Source: JAXMAZ01 sp046350115 (GTDB lineage: Bacteria; Planctomycetota; Planctomycetia; Gemmatales; Gemmataceae). Taken from it: a stretch of DNA of 64,000 nt. Below the pieces are notes generated by a model. The model saw only the letters and a list, made by a program, of their open reading frames with translations. It did no database searches and was not told where the DNA came from. Location: assembly GCA_046350115.1 (NCBI GenBank), contig JAXMAZ010000017.1, positions 62,001 through 126,000 of the forward strand, in the 5' to 3' direction. This document shows positions 7,569 to 16,561 of the stretch, one piece after another. Both the position numbers and the translations under genes were made by a program. Position 1 is the first letter of the stretch; every line of letters starts with the position of its first letter.

Positions 7569-10040
7569 TCACTCCGCCGCCGGCATCTTCTCCGGCTTGC
7601 GGATCATGACCGGCGTCATCGCCCCGCCGGCGGGGTAGACCAGCACCTCGGCCGCCAGCATCCGCCCCCGGCCGCCGAGCTGCGTGACCGCGTGGTACGT
7701 CGCCTCGGCCGACAGCCCGGCGACCACGGCCACCGAGTACCGCGGGTCCGCCGGGCTGATGCCGGCTGTCACCACCGCCGTCCGCGGGTGGGCGTACACG
7801 GTGCCGTTCACCGTCGCCGACTGCGGGCCGAACGTCACCGGGAACGCCGCCGCGAACCGCTCGGCCAGTTTGTTCGCCGCCGGCCGGCCGATCAGCAGAA
7901 CGTGCTTGCCCTTCAGGTCGGCATCGGCGGCCGTGTCGGCCAGGACCGGCACGGCGACGTTCTCCCACCGGTCCCGCAGGGCGTCCCGCAGCGTCTCCGC
8001 CGCCGCCTTGTTGGTCGCCGCGTCGTCCGTCGTGCCGTACACGATCACCAGCAATTCCGGGTCACGCGCCCAGGCCGCGGCGGACACCGCCCGCTTCTCC
8101 GTCGCCGGCCCCATCCACGTCGCCACGAACTTCTCCACCCCCCGCCGGGTGGCGTTGCCGACGGCCGTGGTGAACTCCTCGACCGTGACCGACTTGCCGG
8201 CGTTCACCCGGCCGAACTCGTCCATCTGCTTGGCGAACACGGCCGCCCCGAGCAGTTCCCGCAGGTCGTGCAGGATCAACACCCCGCGGGCCACCTGCTC
8301 ACTGTGCCAGCGGTCGCGGTCCAATTCCTTCTCCAACGGGCTGACCCCCGGCGTGCCCGATTCGGTCCGCCACGCCGGCCGGGCCGCCACCGCCGCGGCG
8401 TAGTCCGACTGGTAGCGGAACAAGGCCAATTCGATCCGCTTCTTGTCCTCCGCGGACAGCTTGCCGCCCCCCTTTTCGGTCAGCGTGTTGACGAGTGCCA
8501 CGACCCGCTCGTACTCGGCGAACCCGGCGGTCAGCCACAGGTCGGCGTCGGATTTCGGCACCAGCGTGCCGTGCCAGGCCGGGGCGGTGTGCGGGTCGTC
8601 CGCCCACCCGCCGAGCGACCCCGTCACCCGGTCGGACAGGTCGGCCGCCGCGATCTGGCCGCCCGCCGCCGGGGCCGCTGGCGTCAGCACCACCCACTCG
8701 TTCGGGACCAGCGGCCGGATCTCCGGGTGCTCGTTCCGCTCCTCGTGGGTCGGGTGCCACACCCGGCCGTAGGGCGGGCCGAACACGGCGTGCGTCTCCA
8801 GCCGCTTGGCCATGTCGGCGGTCGTCACCTTGGCGTCCAGCGACGGGTGGGCGGCCAGCGGGGCGGTGCGGAACGCCAGCTTGCCGAACTCCGCGTCCAC
8901 CTTGCCACGGTGCTGCTCGTACAGCCGCAGCCACGACTTGTCCCGGTCGGACGGCCGCCACGTCAGGTTGAACGGCCGGTCGGCCAGACTGGGCACGGTG
9001 TCCAGCCGCACGCCCAGGTCTTTGGTGTTGTTGCACCCCCAGTAGAACCCCTCGGTGCCGGGCAACAGCCACTCGTTCTTCGAGCTGCGGCGGAGCTTGT
9101 ACGTGGTGGTGCCGAGTTCGAGCGAGGCGATCTCGTTGGTGTTGGCGTCGCCGATCAGCCAGTCGTTCGTGTACAGGCCGTTGCGGTTGTCGGTCAGGTG
9201 CTTCACCACCTCGTCAATGGTGGCCCCGTACTGCATCGCCCGCCGGGCGCGGCTGGCCATCGGGGTGCCGTCCGGGTTGAACCGGGTCTGGCGGATGGTC
9301 GTCTCGGTCAGGACGATCCCGGCCGAGTTGAGGTAGTAGTCCTGGCCGGACCAGATCGCCCCGGGGAACCCCTGCATGACGACCCGGTGCCCCTTCGTCG
9401 GCTTCACGTCGATCCAGACGTTGGTGTCCAGGGCGTTCGACAGGCCGGACATGGTGATGTGGCCGATGACCAGCTTGCCGGCCCGGGTGGCCGGGCCGGC
9501 GGCGACGAACGCCGAGCAGTGGTCCGGGGCGACGACCGGGCCGGCCTTGGGCGCCGCCGGGCGGGGGAACCGCACCCCCTCGAGGCCGGTCGGCTGGGCG
9601 TCCAGGGCGGCGTCGATAGAGTCGTACTCGACCTGGACGTTGACGGTGGCGATGTCCACGAGGTCGATCGGCCGGCCGTCGAACGTGGCGCCGGCGGCGG
9701 CGGCCCCGTCGGCGATCCCCCGCATCTCTTCAAGTTGCTCCTGGTCGAACTTCCGTAGGAACGCCGCCCCGACCAGGGTGCGGGTCAGCCGCCACCCGTC
9801 CTCCGGAGCCTTGGCGCTCTGCCGGTGGGCGAGGATTTTCACATACGTGGCGATGTCCGACGCCAGCAACCGGCCGTGCTGGTAGCCGCGGTCGAACGGC
9901 TCCCCCTCGATGTGCAGCACCGTCCACCCGGCCTGCGGGTAGCGGTACGCCGGCCCGTACCGGCGGACGGCCGCCGGGTCGGCGGCGGAAGCGGCCGAGG
10001 CGGCGAGCAGAAGGCACGCCACGAACAGGAAGCGGGGCAT
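7569..10040 (-). CDS. Secreted C45-family autoproteolytic acyltransferase/hydrolase-like protein
   Basis: The start is taken as ATG 10040 (823 residues) because a signal peptide (MPRFLFVACLLLAASAASAA) begins there; the open frame extends further upstream through repeat DNA that is not protein-like. Residues about 40-450 match the Ntn-hydrolase fold of the C45/phospholipase-B-like group: GEPFDRGYQHGRLL, then the probable autoprocessing nucleophile Cys175 in APDHCSAFVA, followed by GKLVIGHITM and the strand YYLNSAGIVLTETTI. In this group the chain is cut before the cysteine, which becomes the new amino terminus and attacks amide or ester bonds. The carboxy-terminal 350 residues lack a recognised motif. 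Substrate unknown. It ends at a GTAGGG-type palindrome. Confidence 0.7.
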   Translation of the reverse strand: MPRFLFVACLLLAASAASAADPAAVRRYGPAYRYPQAGWTVLHIEGEPFDRGYQHGRLLASDIATYVKILAHRQSAKAPEDGWRLTRTLVGAAFLRKFDQEQLEEMRGIADGAAAAGATFDGRPIDLVDIATVNVQVEYDSIDAALDAQPTGLEGVRFPRPAAPKAGPVVAPDHCSAFVAAGPATRAGKLVIGHITMSGLSNALDTNVWIDVKPTKGHRVVMQGFPGAIWSGQDYYLNSAGIVLTETTIRQTRFNPDGTPMASRARRAMQYGATIDEVVKHLTDNRNGLYTNDWLIGDANTNEIASLELGTTTYKLRRSSKNEWLLPGTEGFYWGCNNTKDLGVRLDTVPSLADRPFNLTWRPSDRDKSWLRLYEQHRGKVDAEFGKLAFRTAPLAAHPSLDAKVTTADMAKRLETHAVFGPPYGRVWHPTHEERNEHPEIRPLVPNEWVVLTPAAPAAGGQIAAADLSDRVTGSLGGWADDPHTAPAWHGTLVPKSDADLWLTAGFAEYERVVALVNTLTEKGGGKLSAEDKKRIELALFRYQSDYAAAVAARPAWRTESGTPGVSPLEKELDRDRWHSEQVARGVLILHDLRELLGAAVFAKQMDEFGRVNAGKSVTVEEFTTAVGNATRRGVEKFVATWMGPATEKRAVSAAAWARDPELLVIVYGTTDDAATNKAAAETLRDALRDRWENVAVPVLADTAADADLKGKHVLLIGRPAANKLAERFAAAFPVTFGPQSATVNGTVYAHPRTAVVTAGISPADPRYSVAVVAGLSAEATYHAVTQLGGRGRMLAAEVLVYPAGGAMTPVMIRKPEKMPAAE

Positions 10041-10110
10041 GGCGAGTCCCGGTGGTTGTGGGCGGGAGATGGGGTGTAGTGTCGCACACCGGCCGGTGGA
10101 AGGAAACGGC

Positions 10111-10301
10111 GTAGGGCGGGTCGAGGAGGCTTTGCGACGACGACCCGCCGCAAGTCGCAATGATCGCCAGCCGGGGCGGTGAATCGGTCTTCGTAGGGTG
10201 CGTGGAGGCTTTGCGCAACGCACCGTGCCGCTTCCGCCCTGGGATGACACCATTGTCGGGCCGGTGGTTCCGGTCGCAAAACCTCCCTCCACGCACCCTA
10301 C
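10111..10301. repeat. Adjacent palindromic elements: half-copy plus full GTAGGGTGCG element
   Basis: At 10111-10149 one arm of the GTAGGGCGGGTC family is present without its partner. A complete element of the second family follows at 10192-10301, with arms GTAGGGTGCGTGGAGGCTTT and its complement ending CCCTAC. Related full copies are at 41734-41835 and 61432-61543. The full element ends 14 bases past the stop of the small membrane protein gene. Confidence 0.8.
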
Positions 10302-10315
10302 GAAGACCATCCCCG

Positions 10316-10510
10316 TCACCCGGACTTCCGCCCGTACCGCTTGGCCTTCGCCTCGTCCTCCCGTCGGAGGCCGCGGCGAACCTTGAGGGTGAACAGCCCC
10401 AGCCCGACCCCGACCACCACGAACAGCCCGACGAACCCCCAGGCGAGCGGGTCGCCGGCCGACAAGTCCTCGAACAGCCGGCTGATCGCCGCCCCGCGGT
10501 TGTGCCGCAT
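10316..10510 (-). CDS. Small single-pass membrane protein
   Basis: A 64-residue protein starting at ATG 10510, chosen because GGGGGAG lies four bases upstream; longer upstream frame is repeat DNA. A single hydrophobic segment (residues about 22-42, PLAWGFVGLFVVVGVGLGLF) is followed by a strongly basic tail, suggesting the carboxy terminus is cytoplasmic. The amino terminus contains an amphipathic stretch, ISRLFEDLSAGD. I do not recognise a family. It lies between two palindromic elements, so it is probably transcribed alone. Confidence 0.6.
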   Translation of the reverse strand: MRHNRGAAISRLFEDLSAGDPLAWGFVGLFVVVGVGLGLFTLKVRRGLRREDEAKAKRYGRKSG

Positions 10511-10613
10511 GATCTCCCCCGTGTCGGTGACGACGGCCGAACCGCCGCACACACTACCCGACCGGACTACAACCCGCAACGTCCGCGGCCGTCGGTCGTG
10601 TCGCAGTTCGGCG

Positions 10614-10773
10614 GATTGCGTGTCATTGCTCCCCCTCCCCGCTTCGGGGAGGGGCCGGGGTGGGGTCACGACCCCACCCGGGCCGGAGGGTTTGAAGTCG
10701 TCGAACCAGGGTGGCAGGCTCGACCCCTCCCCGGCCCCCTCCCCGAAGCGGGAGGGGGCAATGACACGCAATC
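10614..10773. repeat. MITE-like inverted-repeat element with conserved core, copy 1
   Basis: Terminal arms GATTGCGTGTCATTG and CAATGACACGCAATC enclose CCCTCCCCGCTTCGGGGAGG-type inner arms and a core containing TTTGAAGTCGTCGAACCAGG. The same core, in the same orientation, recurs at 11614-11780, so the two copies bracket the SDR gene. Confidence 0.85.
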
Positions 10774-10790
10774 GAGACGCGACCGGGCCA

Positions 10791-11578
10791 TCACCCCCGC
10801 TCCCCGGCGGTCAGCGGGCGGACGGCCATCTGCTGGGCGTCCAACCCGCCGTCCACCGGGATGACAATCCCGGTCGCATACCGGGCCGCGTCACTGGCAA
10901 GGAACACGAACCACCCGGCCACCTCGTCTACTATGGCGATCCGCCGAACCGGGATCTGCTCCTCCACCGCCCGCCGCGCGCCGGGTCGCCCCGCAGGCCG
11001 AAGTCAGTGAGCGGGGTTTCGACCAGCCCCGGGGCGACGGCCGCAGTCGTGAACCCGAGCGGGGCCAGCTCGACCGCCAGTTGCCGGGTGAGGGCGTTGA
11101 TCGCCCCTTTGCTGGCGTCGTAGAGGGTGTGCCCGGGTTCCGACCGCGACCCGTTGAGCGAGGTTGTGAACAGCACCCGCCCGCCCCGCCCGGCCGCCCG
11201 GCGGACGACCGCCTGCGTGACCGCCACCGCCGACCAGACGTTCAGACCGAACACGAAGTCGAACTCCCGGCGGGTCAGGCTCAGGAAGTCCGGCTCCCGG
11301 AAGGTGCCGACGTTGTTCACCAGCACGTCCACCCCGCCGAACGCCTGCCACACCCCGGCGACTAGCTCCTCAGCCGTCCCGTCCTGGGTCAGATCGGCGG
11401 GCACGTACACCGAGCCGGGGAACTCGGCGAGTGCGGCCTGCACGTCCGGGCAGGCGGCGAGCGGCTTCTCGGAGTGGAACGCCACCCGCGCCCCGGCGGC
11501 GGCCATCGCCCGGCTGGCGGCCAGCCCGATCCCCTGGCTGCTCCCCGTCACCAGGACCGTCTTGCCCCGCAGCGGCAT
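10791..11578 (-). CDS. Short-chain dehydrogenase/reductase (frameshifted near 10975)
   Basis: A classical SDR starting at ATG 11578 (MPLRGKTVLVTGSSQGIGLA): TGSSQGIG is the NAD(P)-binding TGxxxGxG motif, NNVG lies in the core strand, and Ser plus YDASK supply the catalytic Tyr-x-x-x-Lys. The frame breaks near 10975 at a GCGCGCGGCGGG run with one extra base; in the adjacent frame the normal SDR tail resumes (VDEVAGWFVFLASDAARYAT, then GIVIPVDGGLDAQQM) and ends with TGA at 10791. The intact tail suggests a sequence error. The substrate is unknown. The gene is bracketed by two copies of a MITE-like element in direct orientation. Confidence 0.8.
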
Positions 11579-11613
11579 CGGCGTGGCCTCCGAGGATCGC
11601 GTCTCTGTGTGGC

Positions 11614-11780
11614 GGATTTGTGTCTTAGCTCCCCCTCTCCGCTTCGGGGAGGGGCCGGGGGTGGGGTCACGACCACCACCCGGGCCGGAGGGTTTGAAGT
11701 CGTCGAACCAGGGTGGCAGGCTCGACCCCTCCCCCGGCCCCCTCCCCGAAGCGGAGGAGCAGACAAAAGCAAACCGAGTC
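11614..11780. repeat. MITE-like inverted-repeat element, copy 2
   Basis: Shares the CTTCGGGGAGGGGCCGGGG arm, the identical core TTTGAAGTCGTCGAACCAGG and the closing CCCCTCCCCGAAGCGG arm with the copy at 10614-10773. Its outer ends (GATTTGTGTC / GACAAAAGC) are less regular, so the boundaries are approximate. Confidence 0.75.
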
Positions 11781-11862
11781 ACGACCCCTCCGAGTTGGTC
11801 GTTCCGCCCGGCCCGATCTCGGGGTATCCTACCGCCGGCCGGTTCAATCGCGAGGGCCACCG

Positions 11863-12834
11863 ATGCGACCGCTGCCTACCACCGACGCCCACGTGTGGGT
11901 GACACCGGACCGGGAGGAGGACCGGTATCTGCCGGAGGGGCCGCGGGCGGTCCGGCTGTTCGGCCGGGAGGGTCGCCTGGGTGAACATCCAGACCGGGCC
12001 GGACGCCGAGAGCGGCGGGGTGTTCGCCCGGTTCTGGGACACCGGCGAGGTGCAGGCGTTCCCGTCCACCTTCCGCCCCGGGTTCCTCCTGCCGACCGAC
12101 CGGCCGGACGTGCTGCTCTGGGGGGCGGACAAGCACCTGTCGCTGACCGACCTGGCCTCGGGGCCACTGAGGGGCTGGCGTCCATCCCGGACCGGAACGA
12201 CCGGACCATCATCAACGACGCGGAGGTGACGCCGGACGGCCGGGCGGTCGTGTTCGGCACCAAGGACGTGCGGTTCGCCGACCCGATCGCCGCCCTGTAC
12301 CTGTTCACCGTCGCGGACCGGCGGCTGACCGAGCTGGCCGGCGGGCAGACCTGCTCGAACGGCAAGGTGATCCACCCGCACCCGGCCGGCGGCTTCACCC
12401 TGTTCGACATCGACACCCCGCGGCGGGTCGTCACCCGGTACGCCCTGGACGTCGAGAAGCGGACGCTGACCGAGGCCGGCATCGCCATCGACCTGCGGGC
12501 CGAGCCGGGGTTTCCGGACGGCATGGTGGACTGTGGGGACGGGACTGTGGTGATTGCCTACTACAACCCGGCCCCGGAGCCGGCCGGCCGGGCGGTGCGA
12601 TACCGCCTGGACACCGGGGCGGCGGTCGAGGAGTGGCGGACGCCGGGGTCGCCGCGGGTGACGTGCCCGCTGTTGGTGAAGCGGCCGGACGGGGTGAAGC
12701 TGGTGCTGACCACGGCCGTCGAGGGGATGCCGGCCGACCAGCGGGCGGCGTGCCCGAACGCCGGCTGCCTGTTCCTGGCCGACACCGGGCTGACGGCCGT
12801 CCCGCCGGTCGTGAGCGTGCGGCTGGGCGGGTGA
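11863..12834 (+). CDS. SMP-30/gluconolactonase-like protein (two frameshifts)
   Basis: The gene begins at ATG 11863 and reads through three frames: MRPLPTTDAHVWVTPDREED to about 11970, then WVNIQTGPDAESGGVFARFW to about 12165, then EGLASIPDRNDRTIINDAEV to the TGA at 12832. The two indels cancel, giving about 323 residues, the usual length for the SMP-30/gluconolactonase/LRE beta-propeller family. Diagnostic segments are INDAEVTPDGR, FGTKD, GGQTCSNGK and the PGFPDGMVDCGDG metal-binding region. These are calcium- or zinc-dependent lactonases; the substrate cannot be told. Compensating indels in GC runs look more like sequence error than decay. It faces away from the SDR gene. Confidence 0.75.
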   Translation: MRPLPTTDAHVWVTPDREEDRYLPEGPRAVRLFGREGRLGEHPDRAGRRERRGVRPVLGHRRGAGVPVHLPPRVPPADRPAGRAALGGGQAPVADRPGLGATEGLASIPDRNDRTIINDAEVTPDGRAVVFGTKDVRFADPIAALYLFTVADRRLTELAGGQTCSNGKVIHPHPAGGFTLFDIDTPRRVVTRYALDVEKRTLTEAGIAIDLRAEPGFPDGMVDCGDGTVVIAYYNPAPEPAGRAVRYRLDTGAAVEEWRTPGSPRVTCPLLVKRPDGVKLVLTTAVEGMPADQRAACPNAGCLFLADTGLTAVPPVVSVRLGG

Positions 12835-12850
12835 CTCCCCGTTTCGCTGA

Positions 12851-12970
12851 ACCGACGCGAGCCGCGACCGCAGGTCGCGATGACGACCCCACCGGTCCCC
12901 GCGAGTTCGGAGTCGCAGACGGCGGCGGGCCGTCGTCACCCGCGACCTGCGGTCGCGGCTCGCGTCGGTT
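12851..12970. repeat. Inverted-repeat element (ACCGACGCGAGCCGCGACC arms)
   Basis: Arms 12851-12888 and 12931-12970 are near-perfect reverse complements built around CGACCGCAGGTCGCG. The element lies between the SMP-30 stop and the promoter region of the TPR kinase. Confidence 0.85.
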
Positions 12971-12982
12971 CCGACAGTCGGG

Positions 12983-12988
12983 TATACT
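12983..12988 (+). promoter_or_regulatory. Candidate -10 box (TATACT) for the TPR kinase
   Basis: TATACT sits 29 bases before ATG 13018 and directly after a palindromic element; it matches the hexamer seen before several other genes. No clear -35 is visible. Confidence 0.4.
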
Positions 12989-13017
12989 CCGGAACCGCTG
13001 CCGCTGTGGTCCGAGTC

Positions 13018-15563
13018 ATGGACCTGAACACGCCCCAACCGTCGGTCCTCATCCCGCCGCCGCCGGACCCTCAGTTCGGCCGGGTGCCGCAGTCCCGACC
13101 GCCGGTCTCCGTGCCCGGGTTCCATGACCTGCGGCCGATTGGGGCCGGCGGCATGGGGCTGGTGTACGCCGCCACCCAGACGGCCCTCAACCGCACCGTG
13201 GCGGTCAAGTTCCTGCGGCCGGAGCTGTGCTGGCGGCCGGACGCCCTGGCCCGGTTTCGGGCCGAGGGCGGCGGTGGTCGCCCGGCTCCAGCACCCGAAC
13301 ATCGTCCAGGTCTACGAAGCAGGCGAAGCCGACGGCCGGCCGTTCCTGGCGATGGAGCTGGTGCCCGGCGGCAGCCTGGCCGACCGGCTGGCCCGCGACC
13401 CGCTCCCGCCGCGGGCGGCGGCCGAGCTGGTGCGTGCGGTCGCCGATGCCGTCCACACCGCCCACCAGGCCGGCGTCATCCACCGCGACCTGAAGCCGGC
13501 GAACATCTTGATGTCGGGAGTCGGGAGTCGGGAGTCGGGAATGGGGCCGGACACCACACCCCGACTCCCGACTCCCGACTCCCGCTCCCAAGGTGGCCGA
13601 CTTCGGCATGGCCAAGACGCTGGCCGGGGCGACGGCCGACACCCCGACCGGCGGGCTGACCGAGAGCGGCACCGTCGTCGGCACCCCCAGCTACATGGCC
13701 CCGGAGCAGGCCGGCGGGCGCGCGGCCGAGGTCGGGCCGGCGGCCGACGTGTACGCCCTCGGGGCCATCCTGTACGCCGCCCTGACCGGCCGGCCGCCGT
13801 TCCAGGCGGCCACCCTGATCGACACCCTGGATCTGGTCCGGTCGGCCGACCCGGTGCCGCCGCGGCGGCTGGTCCCCGGGGTGCCGCGGGATCTGGAGAC
13901 CATCTGCCTCAAGTGTCTGCGGAAGAACCCGGCCCAGCGGTACGAGACCGCCCAGGCGCTGGCCGATGACCTCGGCCGGTTCCTGGACGGGGCGCCGATC
14001 ACCGCCCGCCCGGTCGGCTGGCCGGAGCGGGCGGCCAAGTGGTGCCGGCGGCGGCCGGCGTGGGCCGCCCTGATCGCCATCGGGGTGTTCCTCCCGGCGG
14101 TCGGCGTGGCGGCCGTCCTCGGCCACAATGCGCGGCTGCAGACCGCGCTCGCCGAGAAGACGGCCGAGGAGGAGAAGGCCCGGCGGGAGAAGGAGCGGGC
14201 GGACGAGAACTACCGGAACGCCCGGCTGGCCCTCCGCCGGACGCTGGACGCCCTGGCCGACAAGCGGTTCGCCGACCTGCCCCGGATGACCGAGCTGCGG
14301 AAGACCCAGGCGGAGGCGGCCCTGGCCTTCTTCCGCATCGTCGCCGACCGGCCGGACGACCCCCGCCCGGACGCCCGTCACGACGCCGCCCGGGCCGACT
14401 TCGAGACCGGCCAGTTGTATTCCGCCCTCGGGCAGCAGGAGCAGGCGGTCGCCCACCTCCGCCGGGCGGTGGACGCGCTGGACCGGCTGGTCGCGGCCCA
14501 CCCGGACCGCCGGGACTACCGCCGGGACCGCGGCCTGGCCCTGCTCAACCTGGGGGGCCAGTCCGGGGCGACGGCGGAAGCGGTGGCCATCACGGAACGG
14601 GCGGTGGCCGACTTCCGGGGGCTGGCGGACGACCCGGCCGCCGGGTACGAGGACCGGTCGTACCTGGCGAACGGGCTGAACACCCTCGGGCTGATCCACC
14701 GGGCGGGCGGCCGGCCGGCGGACGCCGAGCCGCTGCTCCGGGCCGCCCTCGACCTGCGGTCGGCCCTCGGGGCCGGGCGGGAGGGCGAACCGACGTACAA
14801 CCGGCTCCTGGCCGAGAACATGCTCAACCTGGGGAGCATCTACCGGGAGTCCGGCCGGACCGGGCCGGCGACCGAGCTGCACGAGAAGTGCGAGGCGGTC
14901 CTCCAGCGGCTGATGGACGCCGACCCGACCGACCGGCCGGCGGCCGTCAGCCTGGCCGTCGAGCGGGTCAACTGGACCTACGTGCTACTCAACCAGGGAC
15001 GACAGGCGGACGCCCTGAACCGGCTGGCCCGCTCGCTACCGTCACTGGAGCGGCTGAACCAGCTCGACCCGAGCGACGCCAAGGTGCGGGATGCCCTGTA
15101 CCGGGTCCACGGGGTCCGCAGCACGGTGTACGAGAACCTCGGCCGGTTCGCCGACGCGGTCGGCTGCTGGGAGCGGTCGCTGTCGTTCTGCCCGCCGGCC
15201 GACCGCCGGGTCAACTCCTGGCTGCTGGCCCGCACCCGGGTGATGGCCGGGGACGCGACCGGGGCGGTGCGGGACGTGGGCCGGCTGCTGCCGGAGACGG
15301 ACGCGGCGGCCGAGTTGACCCACGGGGCGGAGACGGCCGCCCTGGCGGCGGCGCGTCGACGAGCTGCCGCCGCGGCCTGCTCCGGGGCCGCGGCCGACGG
15401 GATCGCCCAGGCCGACGCCCTGACCCTGGCCGTGTTGGCCAAGCTGAAGGCGGTTTCTCCGGCCGCCGACTGGGGGAAGACGTCGCTCGGGCTGTGGTTC
15501 GCGCCGCTGTACCGCCCGTATCACGGCCGGCCGGCGTTCGACACGCTGCTGGCCGGGAAGTAG
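13018..15563 (+). CDS. Serine/threonine protein kinase with TPR-rich C-terminus (two frameshifts, repeat inserted)
   Basis: Reconstructed from three frames starting at ATG 13018. The kinase domain shows GAGGMGLVYAA (glycine loop), VAVKFL (Lys), HPNIVQVYEAG, HRDLKPANI, DFGMAK, GTPSYMAPEQ and DVYALGAILYAALTGRPPF. An extra G near 13267 shifts GAEAAVVARL into the next frame. A 77-base palindrome (13513-13589) then separates HRDLKPANILM from PKVADFG, with another frame change. After the kinase come one hydrophobic segment (WAALIAIGVFLPAVGVAAVLG), a charged coiled region and about 400 residues of TPR-like helices. This is the usual planctomycete Pkn layout with a membrane anchor and extracytoplasmic TPRs. 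It converges on an ECF sigma gene. If the frameshifts are real the gene is dead; the long intact downstream frame argues otherwise. Confidence 0.8.
13513..13589. repeat. Palindrome of GTCGGGA 7-mers inside the kinase gene
   Basis: Four tandem GTCGGGA units (13513-13540) face a complementary run of CCCGACT units (13559-13589). The element is inserted in codons between the catalytic loop and DFG motif of the TPR kinase, where related kinases have only four or five residues. Confidence 0.9.
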
Positions 15564-15605
15564 CCCGCGGTTCGGCCGACCGGCCCGCTCGGGGTTGGGA
15601 CCGCT

Positions 15606-15638
15606 GTGCGGACCGGGGGCACCGCAACCGGTCCGCAC
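15606..15638. terminator. Hairpin between convergent kinase and sigma factor genes
   Basis: Perfect 11-bp arms GTGCGGACCGG (15606-15616) and CCGGTCCGCAC (15628-15638) lie in the 99-base gap between two convergent genes. There is no U-tract, so termination is inferred from position. Confidence 0.45.
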
Positions 15639-15662
15639 CGCGGACCCTACCCCGATCACCAG

Positions 15663-16379
15663 TCACCCGCAGTACACCAGCAGCCCCAGGGCCGCTAACT
15701 CCTCCTCCACCTCGGCCGGGTCGCCCGTCGGCAGCCCCTCGGCGATCACCGCCCGCAAGTGTTCGGCGAACCGCTGGCGGGCGCGGTGGACCAACTGGCG
15801 GACCCCCTCGGCGGTGAACGGCCGGCCGAACTCGGCGGTGAACTCCTCGGCCAGTTGGGCGGACGTCCGGAGCGGGTCGTCCGCCTTCCGCCGCAGCACC
15901 AGGTACGCGGACGGCCGGCCGTCGCTCGCTTGCTCCATGCGCTCCCAGGCCCGGTTGAGCAACTCCCGCCGCCAGCAGGCCAGGAAGTCCGGGTCTGGGT
16001 CCGAGGCCGGGTCGGCCGCCGCGGCGAACAGCCCGCTGTCGTAAGGCACCCGCATCCGCTCGGACCGGGCCTTCGCCCGGTACTCCCCGACCAGGTGGAC
16101 GAGGGCGGTCCGCAGGTAGTCGCGGAACCGGCCGCGGTCCGGCCGGGCGTGCCGGAAGTCGCCGCGGACGAACCGGTAGGCGAACTCCTGGCACAGATCC
16201 TCGGCCGCGGCCGGGTCGTGGACCGCCCCGAGTACGTACCGGTAGACGACGGCCGTGTACCGCGGCAGCAGCTCGGCCTGGGCGGTCCGGGCGGCGGCCG
16301 GGTTGGCCCGCTCCTGGGCTTGAGCGATGAGCGTCCACCGGGTGGCGAGTTGGCTCAGCCGGAGGTCATCGAGGGGCAC
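15663..16379 (-). CDS. ECF-type RNA polymerase sigma factor
   Basis: I choose GTG 16379 (238 residues, VPLDDLRLSQLATRW) because a TACACT box lies at 16435-16440, inside the longer open frame that begins at 16544; no other usable start lies between. The protein shows region 2 (AVVYRYVLGAVHDPAAAEDLCQEF is the classic sigma-2 segment) and region 4 (TAEGVRQLVHRARQRFAEHL, the -35 recognition helix). The spacing between the two and the DYLRTALVHLV stretch fit the long planctomycete ECF groups found next to serine/threonine kinases. It is divergent from the membrane kinase at 16562 and convergent with the TPR kinase, so it is probably controlled by one of them. Confidence 0.85.
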   Translation of the reverse strand: MPLDDLRLSQLATRWTLIAQAQERANPAAARTAQAELLPRYTAVVYRYVLGAVHDPAAAEDLCQEFAYRFVRGDFRHARPDRGRFRDYLRTALVHLVGEYRAKARSERMRVPYDSGLFAAAADPASDPDPDFLACWRRELLNRAWERMEQASDGRPSAYLVLRRKADDPLRTSAQLAEEFTAEFGRPFTAEGVRQLVHRARQRFAEHLRAVIAEGLPTGDPAEVEEELAALGLLVYCG

Positions 16380-16434
16380 GCGGCACCCGGCCGGGAACGG
16401 CGGGGGATGATCGGGGACAGCAGCGACCGAGACC

Positions 16435-16440
16435 AGTGTA
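16435..16440 (-). promoter_or_regulatory. Candidate -10 box (TACACT) for the ECF sigma gene
   Basis: TACACT on the minus strand, 55 bases before the chosen GTG start. It supports the shorter translation start. Confidence 0.35.
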
Positions 16441-16531
16441 ACCTCACCCTGGGGCGGGGCACCCGCGAATTCCCTCCGGACAGGCGGCACGGTCGGACGG
16501 GTGAGGGGTAGCGTTCGGCCGACGGGCAGAT

Positions 16532-16537
16532 TACACT
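16532..16537 (+). promoter_or_regulatory. Candidate -10 box (TACACT) for the membrane kinase
   Basis: TACACT ends 24 bases before ATG 16562, giving a short leader. Confidence 0.35.
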
Positions 16538-16561
16538 CGGACACTCTCGCCCGAGCGCCCC

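Noticed and set aside
7542..9758. 738-codon open frame on the plus strand opposite the C45-type gene
   Set aside because: Shadow frame with no recognisable domains; the minus strand has a signal peptide and conserved motifs.
10511..10790. Amino-terminal extension of the small membrane protein and a separate gene in this gap
   Set aside because: The open frame is entirely MITE-like repeat DNA; the strong ribosome site before ATG 10510 defines the start.
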